Origin: Polyangiaceae bacterium
Lineage (GTDB): Bacteria; Myxococcota_A; Polyangia; Polyangiales; Polyangiaceae
Assembly: GCA_029266615.1 (NCBI GenBank)
Contig: JAQSWN010000027.1
Span: 1-44,363 of the forward strand
Direction of reading: 5' to 3'
DNA: 44,363 nt
The notes beneath the pieces are model-generated. The model did not search any database and was not told the DNA's origin. It saw only the letters and a program-made list of their open reading frames with translations. The number at the start of each line of letters is the position of its first letter. Position 1 is the first letter of the stretch. This document shows, piece by piece, positions 14,327 to 22,651 of this stretch. Made by a program: the position numbers and the translations under genes.

Positions 14327-15579
14327 GGTCACGCGGGCGCACCGCGCTTCGGCTGGCGCTCACGCTGGTCGGGCTGGGTGCGCTCACAGCCCCGCCCGCG
14401 CAGGCGAATTTGGGGGAAGATCTGAGTCGCCTGCGGCGCGCGCTCGCCGGCCAGGCACGCACGGGCTCGCTAGGTTTTCGGCTGCTGGAGCGAGGTGATG
14501 TCGCGCCGCTGGTGTTGCCGCCATGGGCGGTGGACGCAAGCGAGGGCCCCTGCACGACGCTCGTGCTGGTGGCGCCGGCGCCGACGCAGTTCTTGGTGCA
14601 CGTGCATCCCTGGCCGGGGCTGCAAGGCGTGTTCGCGGCGAGCGCGGGCGCCTTCCAGCTCACGCGTTGCGGCGAGGAGCGCAAAAGCCTCCTCCAAGTC
14701 CGCATCGAGCTGCGCTCGCCCCGCGCGGTGGTGCACGGCTTGGTATCGGTAGGCGCAGAGCCGCCTCCCGCGTTGCCCCGCGTTCTGCCGGAGCGCGACG
14801 CGGGGGCGACCGCGCCCTTCGGCGACCCCGGCCCCGAGCCGCGCCGGGAGCCGTTGCCCGAACGCATGGCTCGCTTCGAAGGCGCAGCGACCCTCGCCGG
14901 CGCAACCAGCGTGGAGAGCGTGCTCTTGCCGAGCCCCGGCTACGTGCGGCTCGCGCTCGCGCCGGGGTGTCATCGGTTCCTGGCGAGCGGACCCGACGGC
15001 GCGCCGCCTTTCACGTTGCTGCTCGCTGAGGGTGACGAAGAAAGTGCGGAGCGCCTTCCGGCGTCGGAGCTGGGCGACGTCGCCCACGAGCTTTGCACGC
15101 TGCAGGGACGCAAGCTCACCGTCTCCGTGGACGGCACCCTCACGGAGGCAGAGCGCCGGCTAGGAGTCGCGCATTTCGCGCTGCCGGGCGGCTTGCCGGG
15201 TCGCTTCGGGCCGCAAGTGGCGGAGCGGCTCCTGCGCGCCTTGGGCAAGAGCCAGGCTCCCCGTAGGCTGGGGACGCTGGTAGCGACCACGCTCGGGGTG
15301 CAAGGCCGAACGCCGCTGCCGCGCGCCTTGCTGCCGCAAACCTGCTACTTGGCGGCCGTCGCTATCGTCCACGGCGACGGCAAGCAGCTGGCGCTCGCAG
15401 CGCGCTCCGGTCCCGTGAGCGTGGAGTCGACTTCGCGCGACCCCGACCGGGCCACGCGCGTGACCTTCTGTACCGGGCGCAGCGGCGCCGTGGATATCGA
15501 CGTGGAGGCGCGCGGCTTAGGCGTCGCCTGGCAAATGTTTTTGTTCCAAACGGGCCCCGCCCGACCGGAGGACGGGTGA
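14323..15579 (+). CDS. Exported protein with three Cys-paired repeat modules, CTG start
   Basis: 418 residues if CTG 14323 is the start. The first 28 residues then form a clear signal peptide (RTALRLALTLVGLGALTAPPAQA, cut after AQA). No ATG, GTG or TTG occurs in this frame between the upstream stop at 14242 and TTG 14410, which lies beyond the signal peptide. CTG 14323 overlaps the JAMM stop as CTGA, like the GTGA overlaps nearby. The mature protein has three modules with cysteine pairs C77-C116, C216-C258 and C341-C383, spaced 39-42, each followed by beta-strand-like segments; these are joined by Pro/Ala/Arg-rich stretches. It resembles pre-peptidase C-terminal beta-sandwiches only in outline. 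Function unknown. Confidence 0.72.
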   Translation: MRSRGRTALRLALTLVGLGALTAPPAQANLGEDLSRLRRALAGQARTGSLGFRLLERGDVAPLVLPPWAVDASEGPCTTLVLVAPAPTQFLVHVHPWPGLQGVFAASAGAFQLTRCGEERKSLLQVRIELRSPRAVVHGLVSVGAEPPPALPRVLPERDAGATAPFGDPGPEPRREPLPERMARFEGAATLAGATSVESVLLPSPGYVRLALAPGCHRFLASGPDGAPPFTLLLAEGDEESAERLPASELGDVAHELCTLQGRKLTVSVDGTLTEAERRLGVAHFALPGGLPGRFGPQVAERLLRALGKSQAPRRLGTLVATTLGVQGRTPLPRALLPQTCYLAAVAIVHGDGKQLALAARSGPVSVESTSRDPDRATRVTFCTGRSGAVDIDVEARGLGVAWQMFLFQTGPARPEDG

Positions 15580-17243
15580 AGCGCATCGCAGTCGCGTTGG
15601 TGCTGTTAGCGCTCTCGGGATGTCGGCGGCAAGCCCCGCTGGCCATCGCGCCCCACACCGTACCGCCGCAGAACCTGCGCCTCTCCGAGAAGCCGTTGGA
15701 CCCGAACCGCATCAAAGGCGTCGGACCCTTCGGAAACAGCGTGATGCTCGCGCTCGAGGCGGGCGTGGCTGGAGATCGCGTGTCGGCGCTGCTGGAGGTA
15801 CCGAAGGGCGACTGCACCGTCGTCATCGCGCGGGGCAGTGAAACGGTCGAGGATTTGGACCTGCTTGCCTATGGGGAGGACGGCGCGCCGCTCGGCAGTG
15901 ACGAAGCCTCGGATCGGCAGCCTTCGCTTCTCATCTGCCCTCCCCACCCGGGGCGCATCGTGCTCGCGGCGCGCATCGCGCAAGGACACGGGCTCGTCGC
16001 CGTCGGCGCCCAGCGCGTCGCGCCCGCCTCCGCGCAAAAGCTGGCTGAACGCTACCAAGTCAAGTCCCGCGCGGGGACGGAAGCCGCGCGCATCAAAGCC
16101 TGGCCAGGGTTGGACGCACTGATCGCTCGGGAGCGCGAGCGCGTCGGCGGCAGATTCCAAGACCTGCGCCGCGTTGCGCTCGCGCTGGACGCCAGCACGC
16201 CGACGACACTGGCTGCCACCATCGACGCGGGGCGCTGCGTTCACGGCCTATTCATCCCATCGGAAGACGTGTCGCATCTAGACGTGGCCGCGCTGGACGA
16301 TCAGGGTCGCATCTTGGGGCGCGCGGTCGGCAGCGGCCGGCAGCGCGCGCTCGTCGTGTGCTCACCTGTCACGACCGAAGTATCCTTCGAGGTGCGACCG
16401 CACGCGGGGCGCGGCCTCGCGGTCGCGGCGCTGTCTCGCTCCGTGGAGGGTACGGAGGGCGAGATCGAGGGCGAAGTCTTGCGTCGCGACGTTTACCCCA
16501 CCGGCGACGCGAAGCGCGAGCTGCAGACTACGCTCGACCGCCTCAAAAAATGGGGCTACGCGCCCGGCGCGCCGCTCGCCAAGATGGAACTGCAAGTCGG
16601 TCGACGCAGTAGCAGCACCCTGACCCTGGGCCAGGGCTGCACGCGCGTGGACGTGGTCGGCGCCGCGCCGCTTCGCGGTGTGGACGCTCGCTTGTGGAGC
16701 GATTCGGGCACGCTTCGCGCGAGCGGGGCCGGCGGCGGGAGCGCGACGCTCTTCGCATGTGGCGCTGGCAAGCTGCGATTGGACGCATCGGCCGTGCTCG
16801 GTCCCGGCTCCGTGAGCGTGCTCGCGCAGCGCGAAGCCGGCGTGCCGCCGGAGCTCGAGCGTCTGCCGCTGGCCGGGGGCCGGCTCGTGGCGCGCATGGT
16901 GTCGCGCGGCGTGCTCTTCCGCGCCGATGCGATCGGCAAAGTGACGGAGCTTTCGTTGAGCGCGGAGCGTCTCACGACGGTGCCAGTCCTGGTGGCGCTG
17001 GATCGCTGCATGGACGTGAACGTCGCCATCGAAGGGCCCGCGGCGGGCGTGGAGCTGCGCGCGGTCGAGCAAGACACGGAGCTAGAGCTCGATTCCGCCG
17101 TCGGCGAAAACGTGGCAAGCACGCGGCTGTGCGGCTACGGGCGCGGCACTCGCGGCTCGCTCAACGTGCGCATCGAGCTGCGCGCGCTGAGCGGGACCGC
17201 CCGCGCGCTCGTCGCGACCCGCTTGCTATCGCCGGCCGACTAG
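15576..17243 (+). CDS. Lipoprotein with four Cys-paired repeat modules
   Basis: 555 residues from GTG 15576, coupled to the previous stop as GTGA. Lipobox LSGC (Cys16). Four modules share the plan GxC, strands, an Asp/Gly turn, then a second Cys 40-41 residues on and strands with GxGxxxVA: C80-C121, C221-C262, C355-C395, C478-C519. The same plan occurs three times in the preceding exported protein, so the two genes are probably related by module duplication and may work together on the cell surface. A charged helical segment (about 295-335) separates modules two and three. No catalytic motif seen and no family recognised. Disulfide bonding within each module is inferred from the spacing. Confidence 0.75.
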   Translation: MKRIAVALVLLALSGCRRQAPLAIAPHTVPPQNLRLSEKPLDPNRIKGVGPFGNSVMLALEAGVAGDRVSALLEVPKGDCTVVIARGSETVEDLDLLAYGEDGAPLGSDEASDRQPSLLICPPHPGRIVLAARIAQGHGLVAVGAQRVAPASAQKLAERYQVKSRAGTEAARIKAWPGLDALIARERERVGGRFQDLRRVALALDASTPTTLAATIDAGRCVHGLFIPSEDVSHLDVAALDDQGRILGRAVGSGRQRALVVCSPVTTEVSFEVRPHAGRGLAVAALSRSVEGTEGEIEGEVLRRDVYPTGDAKRELQTTLDRLKKWGYAPGAPLAKMELQVGRRSSSTLTLGQGCTRVDVVGAAPLRGVDARLWSDSGTLRASGAGGGSATLFACGAGKLRLDASAVLGPGSVSVLAQREAGVPPELERLPLAGGRLVARMVSRGVLFRADAIGKVTELSLSAERLTTVPVLVALDRCMDVNVAIEGPAAGVELRAVEQDTELELDSAVGENVASTRLCGYGRGTRGSLNVRIELRALSGTARALVATRLLSPAD

Positions 17244-17265
17244 GCGACCCTCCGGCCGTTCCGGC

Positions 17266-17547
17266 ATGCCGTCGCCCGCACCGTTCAGCCCCCAGCCGGC
17301 GCCCGCTGCCCACGAAATCCACGAACAGGCCACCACGTGGCTGGTCCTCTCGCTGCTCAGCTCCGTGCTGTGCGTCAGTTTGTGCCTGGGCATCGGCGGG
17401 GCGGTTTTCTGCTACTTGGCCCTCCAATCCGCCGGCCAGGGCCTGACGGAGGACGCCCACGCCAAGCTCAAATGGGGCAAAATCCTGACCCTGGTCGGCA
17501 GTGTGGTCGGCGTCTTCGCGACCGGCCTCACACTCCTCCTCCGCTAA
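17266..17547 (+). CDS. Small two-TM protein (DUF4190/CD225-like)
   Basis: 93 residues: a Pro-rich cytoplasmic start, helix TWLVLSLLSSVLCVSLCLGI, a short amphipathic loop (LQSAGQGLTEDAHAKLKWGK), and a second helix ILTLVGSVVGVFATGLTLLL at the C-terminus. The layout with A-x-x-K-x-x-x-G-K between helices is that of DUF4190/CD225-type membrane proteins. No function can be assigned. It lies 22 nt after the repeat lipoprotein and 13 nt before the helicase gene. Confidence 0.7.
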   Translation: MPSPAPFSPQPAPAAHEIHEQATTWLVLSLLSSVLCVSLCLGIGGAVFCYLALQSAGQGLTEDAHAKLKWGKILTLVGSVVGVFATGLTLLLR

Positions 17548-17560
17548 CCCTTCCTCGCCC

Positions 17561-19606
17561 GTGAACCTCGAAGAGCTCAACCGCCCCCAACGCGACGCCG
17601 TCACCACTCTGTCTGGCCCCCTCTTGGTGCTGGCGGGCGCGGGTACCGGCAAGACGCGCGTGATCACCTTCCGCATCGCGCGGCTGATCCAGACCGGCAT
17701 CGTTCCGAGCCGCATCCTCGCGGTCACGTTCACGAACAAGGCCGCCAAGGAAATGCGCGAGCGCGCGAGTAAGATCTTGGGCCGCCGCAAGAAGGGCGAC
17801 AAGCCCCCCGAGATCTCCACCTTTCACTCGCTGTGCGTGCGCATGCTGCGCCGCCACGCGCGGAAGCTCGGGTACCCGGAAGAGTTCACGATCTACGACC
17901 GCGGGGACCAGGAGATGCTGGCGCGTAACGCCCTGCGGGACGTTCGGGTCGGGCACGAAACCCTAAAGCCAGCGGATTTGCTGTCCTACGTCGGCAATTG
18001 GAAGAGCCAGGGCGTCCGCGCGGACGCGGCGTTCGACGCCGCCGCCAAGGACAAAGAGCAGCTCGCCGCCATGGCTTACGGCAAGTACCAGGTCGCGCTC
18101 AAAACTGCCGGCGCCATGGATTTCGACGACCTGCTCTTGTGCACGGAGGAGCTTTTCTCCAAGCACCCGGACGCGCGCTACGCGGAAGCTTCACGCTTCG
18201 ACCATCTGCTCATCGACGAGTACCAAGACACGAACGGCCTTCAGTATCGGATCGTGAAAGCCTTGGCGGACCGACACCGCAACCTGTGCGTGGTAGGCGA
18301 CGACGACCAATCCATCTACGGTTGGCGCGGCGCAGAGGTGACGCACATCCTGAGCTTCCAGAAGGATTGGCCGGAGGCCAAAGTCGTGCGCTTGGAGGAC
18401 AATTACCGGTCCAAGGCCGCGATCATCGAGCTTGCCAACACGCTCATCGCCCACAACAGCACCCGTCACAAAAAGGTCCTGCGCGCGTCGCGGGACGGCG
18501 GAATTCCGCCGAAAATCGTGCGTTTCGATAACGAAACCGCGGAGGCCGAAGAGGTCGTGCGCGACATCCGGCTCCGGCTGGAGGTGACCGACGGGCCACG
18601 CACCAACCCGAGTGACATCGCGATCCTGTTCCGCACCAACGAGCAGCCGCGCGCTTTCGAGCTGGAGCTGCGGCGTCACAAGGTGCCTTACGTGCTGGTC
18701 GGCGGCATGTCGTTCTACGACCGCAAAGAGGTGCGGGACGTCATGTCCTACCTCCGCGTCATCGCCAACCCGAACGACGAGGTGTCCCTGCTGCGCATCA
18801 TCAACGTTCCGTCGCGCGGCATCGGCGCGGGCACGATCGAAGCGCTGATGGATCAGGCCGTCTCTGCCGGTAAGCCGCTCTGGCAGGTGCTGCCGAACGC
18901 GCTGCAGAGCATCCCCACCCTCACCGCTCAGCGCATCTTCGAGTTCATCAAGCTCATCGATCACTACCGGGGCCGGCTCGCCGAGCAGCCCCTGGCAGAA
19001 ATGATGAAAGAGGTGTTGGAGAAGGTCGACTACAAATCGGAGCTGACCCGCGCCTACAAGGAGCCCGCGGACGTCGAAGCGCGGTGGAATACGGTCGAAG
19101 AGCTCATCAACTCCGCGGCGCTCTACACCGAGCGCGCCGAAACCCCTTCCCTGCTCGGCTTCCTCGAGGAAGCAACGCTCGCGGATCGCGACGACAAGGA
19201 CGACGACAAGAAGGAGCGCCACGCCCTGACGCTGATGACCTTGCACAGCGCAAAGGGTCTGGAATTTCCGCACGTTTACCTGATCGGAATGGAAGAAGGG
19301 CTGCTGCCGCACCAGCGCTCGATCATCGACGGGCGCAGCATCGAAGAAGAGCGGCGGCTCTGCTACGTGGGCGTCACCCGCGCGCAAGACACGCTGTTGC
19401 TCTCGTTTTGTCGCGAGCGCATGAAGTGGGGCAAGCCTCGTCCGTCCATCCCCAGCCGCTTCCTGATGGAGATGCGCGGCGAAACGGAGCGCGCCAAGCG
19501 TGCCGCCGAAGCCGCCACCGCCATGTTCATGGAAGCGGCGAAGATGGCCGAGCTGGCCGAAAAAGCGGCCGCCGCCAAGAAGCCGAAGAAGAAGCGCGCC
19601 GGCTAG
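17561..19606 (+). CDS. UvrD/PcrA-type superfamily 1 DNA helicase
   Basis: 681 residues from GTG 17561. All SF1A motifs are visible: Q motif LNRPQRDAV with Q10; Walker A AGAGTGKT (25-32); Ia AVTFTNKAAKEMRERA; Walker B LLIDEYQDTN; III VVGDDDQSIYGWRGA; IV VVRLEDNYRSK; V TLMTLHSAKGLEFPHVYLIG; VI EERRLCYVGVTRAQD. It would unwind DNA 3'-5' in nucleotide-excision repair, mismatch repair or replication restart. Somewhat short of typical UvrD/PcrA because the C-terminal tail is only a Lys/Ala-rich stretch ending KKPKKKRAG. Rep, PcrA and UvrD cannot be told apart by eye. Confidence 0.93.
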   Translation: MNLEELNRPQRDAVTTLSGPLLVLAGAGTGKTRVITFRIARLIQTGIVPSRILAVTFTNKAAKEMRERASKILGRRKKGDKPPEISTFHSLCVRMLRRHARKLGYPEEFTIYDRGDQEMLARNALRDVRVGHETLKPADLLSYVGNWKSQGVRADAAFDAAAKDKEQLAAMAYGKYQVALKTAGAMDFDDLLLCTEELFSKHPDARYAEASRFDHLLIDEYQDTNGLQYRIVKALADRHRNLCVVGDDDQSIYGWRGAEVTHILSFQKDWPEAKVVRLEDNYRSKAAIIELANTLIAHNSTRHKKVLRASRDGGIPPKIVRFDNETAEAEEVVRDIRLRLEVTDGPRTNPSDIAILFRTNEQPRAFELELRRHKVPYVLVGGMSFYDRKEVRDVMSYLRVIANPNDEVSLLRIINVPSRGIGAGTIEALMDQAVSAGKPLWQVLPNALQSIPTLTAQRIFEFIKLIDHYRGRLAEQPLAEMMKEVLEKVDYKSELTRAYKEPADVEARWNTVEELINSAALYTERAETPSLLGFLEEATLADRDDKDDDKKERHALTLMTLHSAKGLEFPHVYLIGMEEGLLPHQRSIIDGRSIEEERRLCYVGVTRAQDTLLLSFCRERMKWGKPRPSIPSRFLMEMRGETERAKRAAEAATAMFMEAAKMAELAEKAAAAKKPKKKRAG

Positions 19607-19690
19607 TCCTCACGCGGGGAGCGGCGGAAAGCGCCGGGCCGGAGCGGACACGCCGGTATCCTGGCACCGGGTTTAGGCTAGCCTCCCGCG

Positions 19691-20353
19691 ATGGCCAAAG
19701 TACTCGTCACGGGCGCAAATCGCGGCATCGGCTTTTCGCTCTGCAAGCTGCTCAAGTCTCGCGGAGACGAGGTGATAGCCACCTGTCGCCGCAGCACGGC
19801 GGACCTTCTTCAGCTCGGGGTGGAAGTGATGGATGGCGTGGACGTCACGAGCGACAAATCCATCAACTTGCTCGCCGAGAAGCTACGCGGACAAATGCTC
19901 GACCTGCTCGTGAACAACGCGGGCGTGCTCACGGACGAGAGCCTCCGGGAGCTGGATTTCGCCGCCATTCAGCGGCAAATGGAGACCAACGCGTACGGCC
20001 CCCTGCGCGTGACGCACAAGCTCCTGCCAAACCTCAAGGGTGGCGCCAAAGTCGCGCTCATCACGAGCCGCATGGGCTCCATCGCGGACAACACGTCCGG
20101 CGGCATGTACGGCTATCGCATGAGCAAGGCCGCCCTGAACGCAGCCGGCAAGTCGCTGGCTTACGACTTGAAGCCGCGCGGCATCGCGGTCGCGATCTTA
20201 CACCCCGGCTACGTGAGCACGGAGATGACCGGAGGCCACGGCACGGTTCGCCCGGAAGAATCCGCGCGCGATCTGCTGAAACGCGTGGAAGAGCTGACCG
20301 TCGAATCGACCGGCACTTTTTGGCACGCGAATGGGCAAATACTGCCCTGGTGA
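19691..20353 (+). CDS. Short-chain dehydrogenase/reductase
   Basis: 220 residues of a classical SDR. Cofactor loop TGANRGIG (7-14), NNAG (75-78), serine in LITSRMGS (126 or 130), and catalytic Y142-x3-K146 within YGYRMSKAALN. Arginines after the second strand (CRRS) suggest NADP(H). The C-terminus is short, typical of the sniffer/carbonyl-reductase-like branch. The substrate is unknown. It begins 84 nt after the helicase stop; a weak 5-bp hairpin (19653-19670) lies in that gap. It ends one base from the convergent C45-type gene. Confidence 0.9.
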   Translation: MAKVLVTGANRGIGFSLCKLLKSRGDEVIATCRRSTADLLQLGVEVMDGVDVTSDKSINLLAEKLRGQMLDLLVNNAGVLTDESLRELDFAAIQRQMETNAYGPLRVTHKLLPNLKGGAKVALITSRMGSIADNTSGGMYGYRMSKAALNAAGKSLAYDLKPRGIAVAILHPGYVSTEMTGGHGTVRPEESARDLLKRVEELTVESTGTFWHANGQILPW

Positions 20354-20354
20354 C

Positions 20355-21428
20355 TCAACCGAACTTGAGCTGCCGCCACTCACCACGGTCGGCCGGGCCG
20401 CGGCACGCCCACAGCTCGAGCGTCGCGGGAATCGCGATGAGGCAAGCGTTGGTCGTCGTGCCCTGCGCGTCTTCCGTGTAGCGGTTGATGCTGTCCACGC
20501 CATCGGAGCGATCGCGCATGAGCTCCTGCAAGCTTTGGATGTCTTGGGGCGCGGAGGCCAGCGCCTGCTCTGCCCGCGCGAGGCGCCTCTGGCTCGAAGC
20601 TGTCGGCGCCTCCCCCTCTGCGGCGCGCATTTCCTCGGCAATGCAGTGATTCGTCCGCGCCAACGGCGCGCCATCTGCACGCCGCTCCACGACCGTATCT
20701 GGGTCGCACTCCAGCTCGCTCACGCCAATGCTGTCCGCGAGCCAGTAGGTGTGCGCGGCGGCGCGCGGCGCCGAGCGCACGAGCTCGCGCGCTTGCGCAG
20801 CGGTGCCGGCCCGGATCGCGCGGTGCAGCAAGCTCAAATAGCCGACGCCGACTCGCGAGCGACGCGTCTTGATGTTGGTCGTGCCGACCGCGACACCAGC
20901 TGCGCTCATGCCGGTGAGCGAAAGCGCCCCCGCGACGGTCACGGACCACGTTTCCGGCCCGGTTTGCGGAAGCCGATGCACGGCAACCACGAAGTCCAAA
21001 TCGGTTGGATTCAGGTCCCAGGTCTGCCCGACCAAGACGTGCCCGCTTTGCGAGCGCGTGGGCGGCACGAGCAGCGAAGTGCAGCCTTCGTCCGCCCGCG
21101 GCGACGGAAGGAGCAGCACGTCGCGCACGTCCGTCATGTTCGTAGTGGCGTACAGCGCTTCCGCGCTGACCCCGGCCGCTTCCGCGATGCCGGCGTTCTC
21201 CGCCGCGCCTTCGGGATCCCACTGCTCGTAGATGCGCAGGCAGCGGGCGCCCGCCTCCAGGAACTGAGCCACGCTCGGCCCGCCCCGCTCGCGCGAATAC
21301 TCGTGGAACGCGGCCAAGCGCTGGTCGATGAACGCGCCAATGCGCTCGCGCAGCTGCTCGCCTTGCTGGTTACCCAAGGAACGCGCGTCGCCCGCGCACT
21401 CCACGATCGGAAGCTTCAACAGCGACAT
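20355..21428 (-). CDS. C45/acyl-transferase-like Ntn hydrolase
   Basis: 357 residues. The segment DEGCTSLLVPPTRSQSGHVLVGQTWDLNP has the nucleophile Cys116 after a predicted processing point and the GQTWD strand typical of C45 (isopenicillin-N acyltransferase/AAT-like) Ntn hydrolases. The N-terminal 115 residues (SLGNQQGEQLRERI, TTNMTDVRDVLLLP) match the pro-region of that family, and DSINRYTEDAQGTTTNACLIA matches the usual C-terminal end. It would self-cleave before Cys116 and hydrolyse or transfer an amide-linked acyl group. Substrate unknown; no penicillin genes are nearby. No signal peptide. Confidence 0.83.
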   Translation of the reverse strand: MSLLKLPIVECAGDARSLGNQQGEQLRERIGAFIDQRLAAFHEYSRERGGPSVAQFLEAGARCLRIYEQWDPEGAAENAGIAEAAGVSAEALYATTNMTDVRDVLLLPSPRADEGCTSLLVPPTRSQSGHVLVGQTWDLNPTDLDFVVAVHRLPQTGPETWSVTVAGALSLTGMSAAGVAVGTTNIKTRRSRVGVGYLSLLHRAIRAGTAAQARELVRSAPRAAAHTYWLADSIGVSELECDPDTVVERRADGAPLARTNHCIAEEMRAAEGEAPTASSQRRLARAEQALASAPQDIQSLQELMRDRSDGVDSINRYTEDAQGTTTNACLIAIPATLELWACRGPADRGEWRQLKFG

Positions 21429-21440
21429 GCGGAGAGCGCT

Positions 21441-21974
21441 TTACGCCTGATCGCGGATTTCGGAAAGCTCGCGATCCAGACGGTCGTCGAGGGCGTCGCG
21501 CTTGGGTGCAGGTTCGGTGCTCTTCGGCGGCCCCGACGGCTTTCCCGCGCGGCTCCAGCGCTTGAGCATGAAGTAGCCTGCGATACCCACGCCGCCGAAC
21601 GCCAGCGCCAGCATCGTCGCCACGCCCCCGAGGGGGCTGGAGTCGGGCACCGCGAGAATCTTTGCTCCGTAGCGCTGCACGAACGAAGCCTCGATGGCGT
21701 CCGCCGATTCGCCCGCCTTCAGCCGACGCCGAATCTCGCGGCGCAGCTCGTAGGAAGGCTCCGAGCCGTGGATATCGATCGTCTGGTTCCAACAGCAGGG
21801 CGCCATGATCCGCCCCTCGAGCCGGCTCGCGCCGGGCACGTAAGACTGAAGGTCTACCCCCTCCTCCGTGGACGGAACGTGCGCGGGGTGCTCCGCATCG
21901 GCCCAGGCAAGCGCCGGAGCGAGCGACAAAAGGCCCGCAAAAACCCAGCCCAAGCGGCGAGAGCTTCGTGACAT
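21441..21974 (-). CDS. ccmH: Cytochrome c maturation protein CcmH/NrfF-like
   Basis: 177 residues from ATG 21974. Signal peptide to about residue 26, then the conserved region GRIMAPCCWNQTIDIH and SYELRREIRRRLKAGESADAIEASFVQRYG, and one membrane helix (about 115-136) with a charged cytoplasmic tail. CcmH reduces apocytochrome c cysteines before haem ligation; the standard motif is LRCxxCQ, whereas here two adjacent cysteines (C60, C61) replace CxxC. I have seen this PCC variant described for deltaproteobacterial relatives, but it cannot act as an ordinary CxxC redox pair. No other ccm gene is in the window. It is divergent from the GbsR gene. Confidence 0.8.
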   Translation of the reverse strand: MSRSSRRLGWVFAGLLSLAPALAWADAEHPAHVPSTEEGVDLQSYVPGASRLEGRIMAPCCWNQTIDIHGSEPSYELRREIRRRLKAGESADAIEASFVQRYGAKILAVPDSSPLGGVATMLALAFGGVGIAGYFMLKRWSRAGKPSGPPKSTEPAPKRDALDDRLDRELSEIRDQA

Positions 21975-22029
21975 GCCGGGTAGCCTAATGCTTGGCGCAC
22001 GCCGTCGCCAGAATCTCCCGAAAGCAAGC

Positions 22030-22075
22030 TTGACCGTCTCGGACCATGAGCCTAAAGTTTCAAGACTTTTTGAAA
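22030..22075 (+). promoter_or_regulatory. Probable promoter and operator of the GbsR-men operon
   Basis: TTGACC (22030-22035) and TAAAGT (22053-22058) form a sigma70-like pair with a 17-bp spacer, predicting a start near 22065. The inverted repeat TTTCAA (22058-22063) / TTGAAA (22070-22075), 6-bp spacer, sits right across that point, where a repressor would block transcription. Binding by the GbsR-type protein is an inference. Confidence 0.45.
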
Positions 22076-22108
22076 TCTCAAACATCTGACCCAACGAACG
22101 ACCCCTCG

Positions 22109-22648
22109 ATGTCCGACAGCGCAGGCAGCGGCGTATTTCCGGCAGAGCTCGAGGTGGCCGACACCGTCGGTCGCCTGATGGAGTTCTGGGGTTTCAAGCG
22201 CCCCATGGGGCGGATGTGGACGCTGCTCTACCTCTCCCCGCAGCCGCTGGGCGCGGCCGAGATAGGTGCCGAGCTCAAGATGAGCGCGGGCGCGGTGAGC
22301 ATGGCCCTGGGCGAGCTCGTGAAGTGGGGCGCCGTGAAAAAGAGCTGGCGCCCCGGAGAGCGCCGCGATTTCTACGAGGCGGAGACGAGCATCGGCAAGC
22401 TGGTGCAACGCGTCTTGCGCGAGCGCGAGCTCACGTTGGTGAAAGAGTTCGCGGAAGCGCTCGGCCGGGCGGAAGCGGAGTTGCCCGCCGCGGCCGCCTC
22501 CGAGCCCGAGTCGCTCGGCTTCAAGCGCGAACGGCTCCAGCACCTGCGCGCCCTGTCGCAAATGGGAGAAGGCTTGCTTCGCGCGCTCGTCTCGGGGCAA
22601 GCCATCGATCCGACTCCGTTTTTGAGCATGCGTGACAAAGCTTCCTGA
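22109..22648 (+). CDS. GbsR-family (MarR-like) transcriptional regulator
   Basis: 179 residues from ATG 22109; ATG 22046 would add 21 residues but lies in the -10 region of the candidate promoter. The winged-helix core is GRLMEFWGFKRPMGRMWTLL, LSPQPLGAAEIGAELKMSAG, AVSMALGELVKWGAVKKSW, and RRDFYEAE: the pattern of GbsR, which senses choline in Bacillus. The rest is helical, likely for dimerisation. Effector unknown here. It is followed after 3 nt by menG, so it probably heads the menaquinone operon and may regulate it and the divergent ccmH gene. Confidence 0.82.
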   Translation: MSDSAGSGVFPAELEVADTVGRLMEFWGFKRPMGRMWTLLYLSPQPLGAAEIGAELKMSAGAVSMALGELVKWGAVKKSWRPGERRDFYEAETSIGKLVQRVLRERELTLVKEFAEALGRAEAELPAAAASEPESLGFKRERLQHLRALSQMGEGLLRALVSGQAIDPTPFLSMRDKAS

Positions 22649-22651
22649 ACC

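Noticed and set aside
14410..14412. TTG 14410 as the start of the exported repeat protein
   Set aside because: It would discard a well-formed signal peptide encoded just upstream; CTG 14323 with a CTGA overlap explains the data better.
19653..19670. CCGGT/ACCGG hairpin after the helicase gene as a terminator
   Set aside because: Only 5 bp and followed by GTTTAGG rather than a T-run; expected by chance in such GC-rich DNA.
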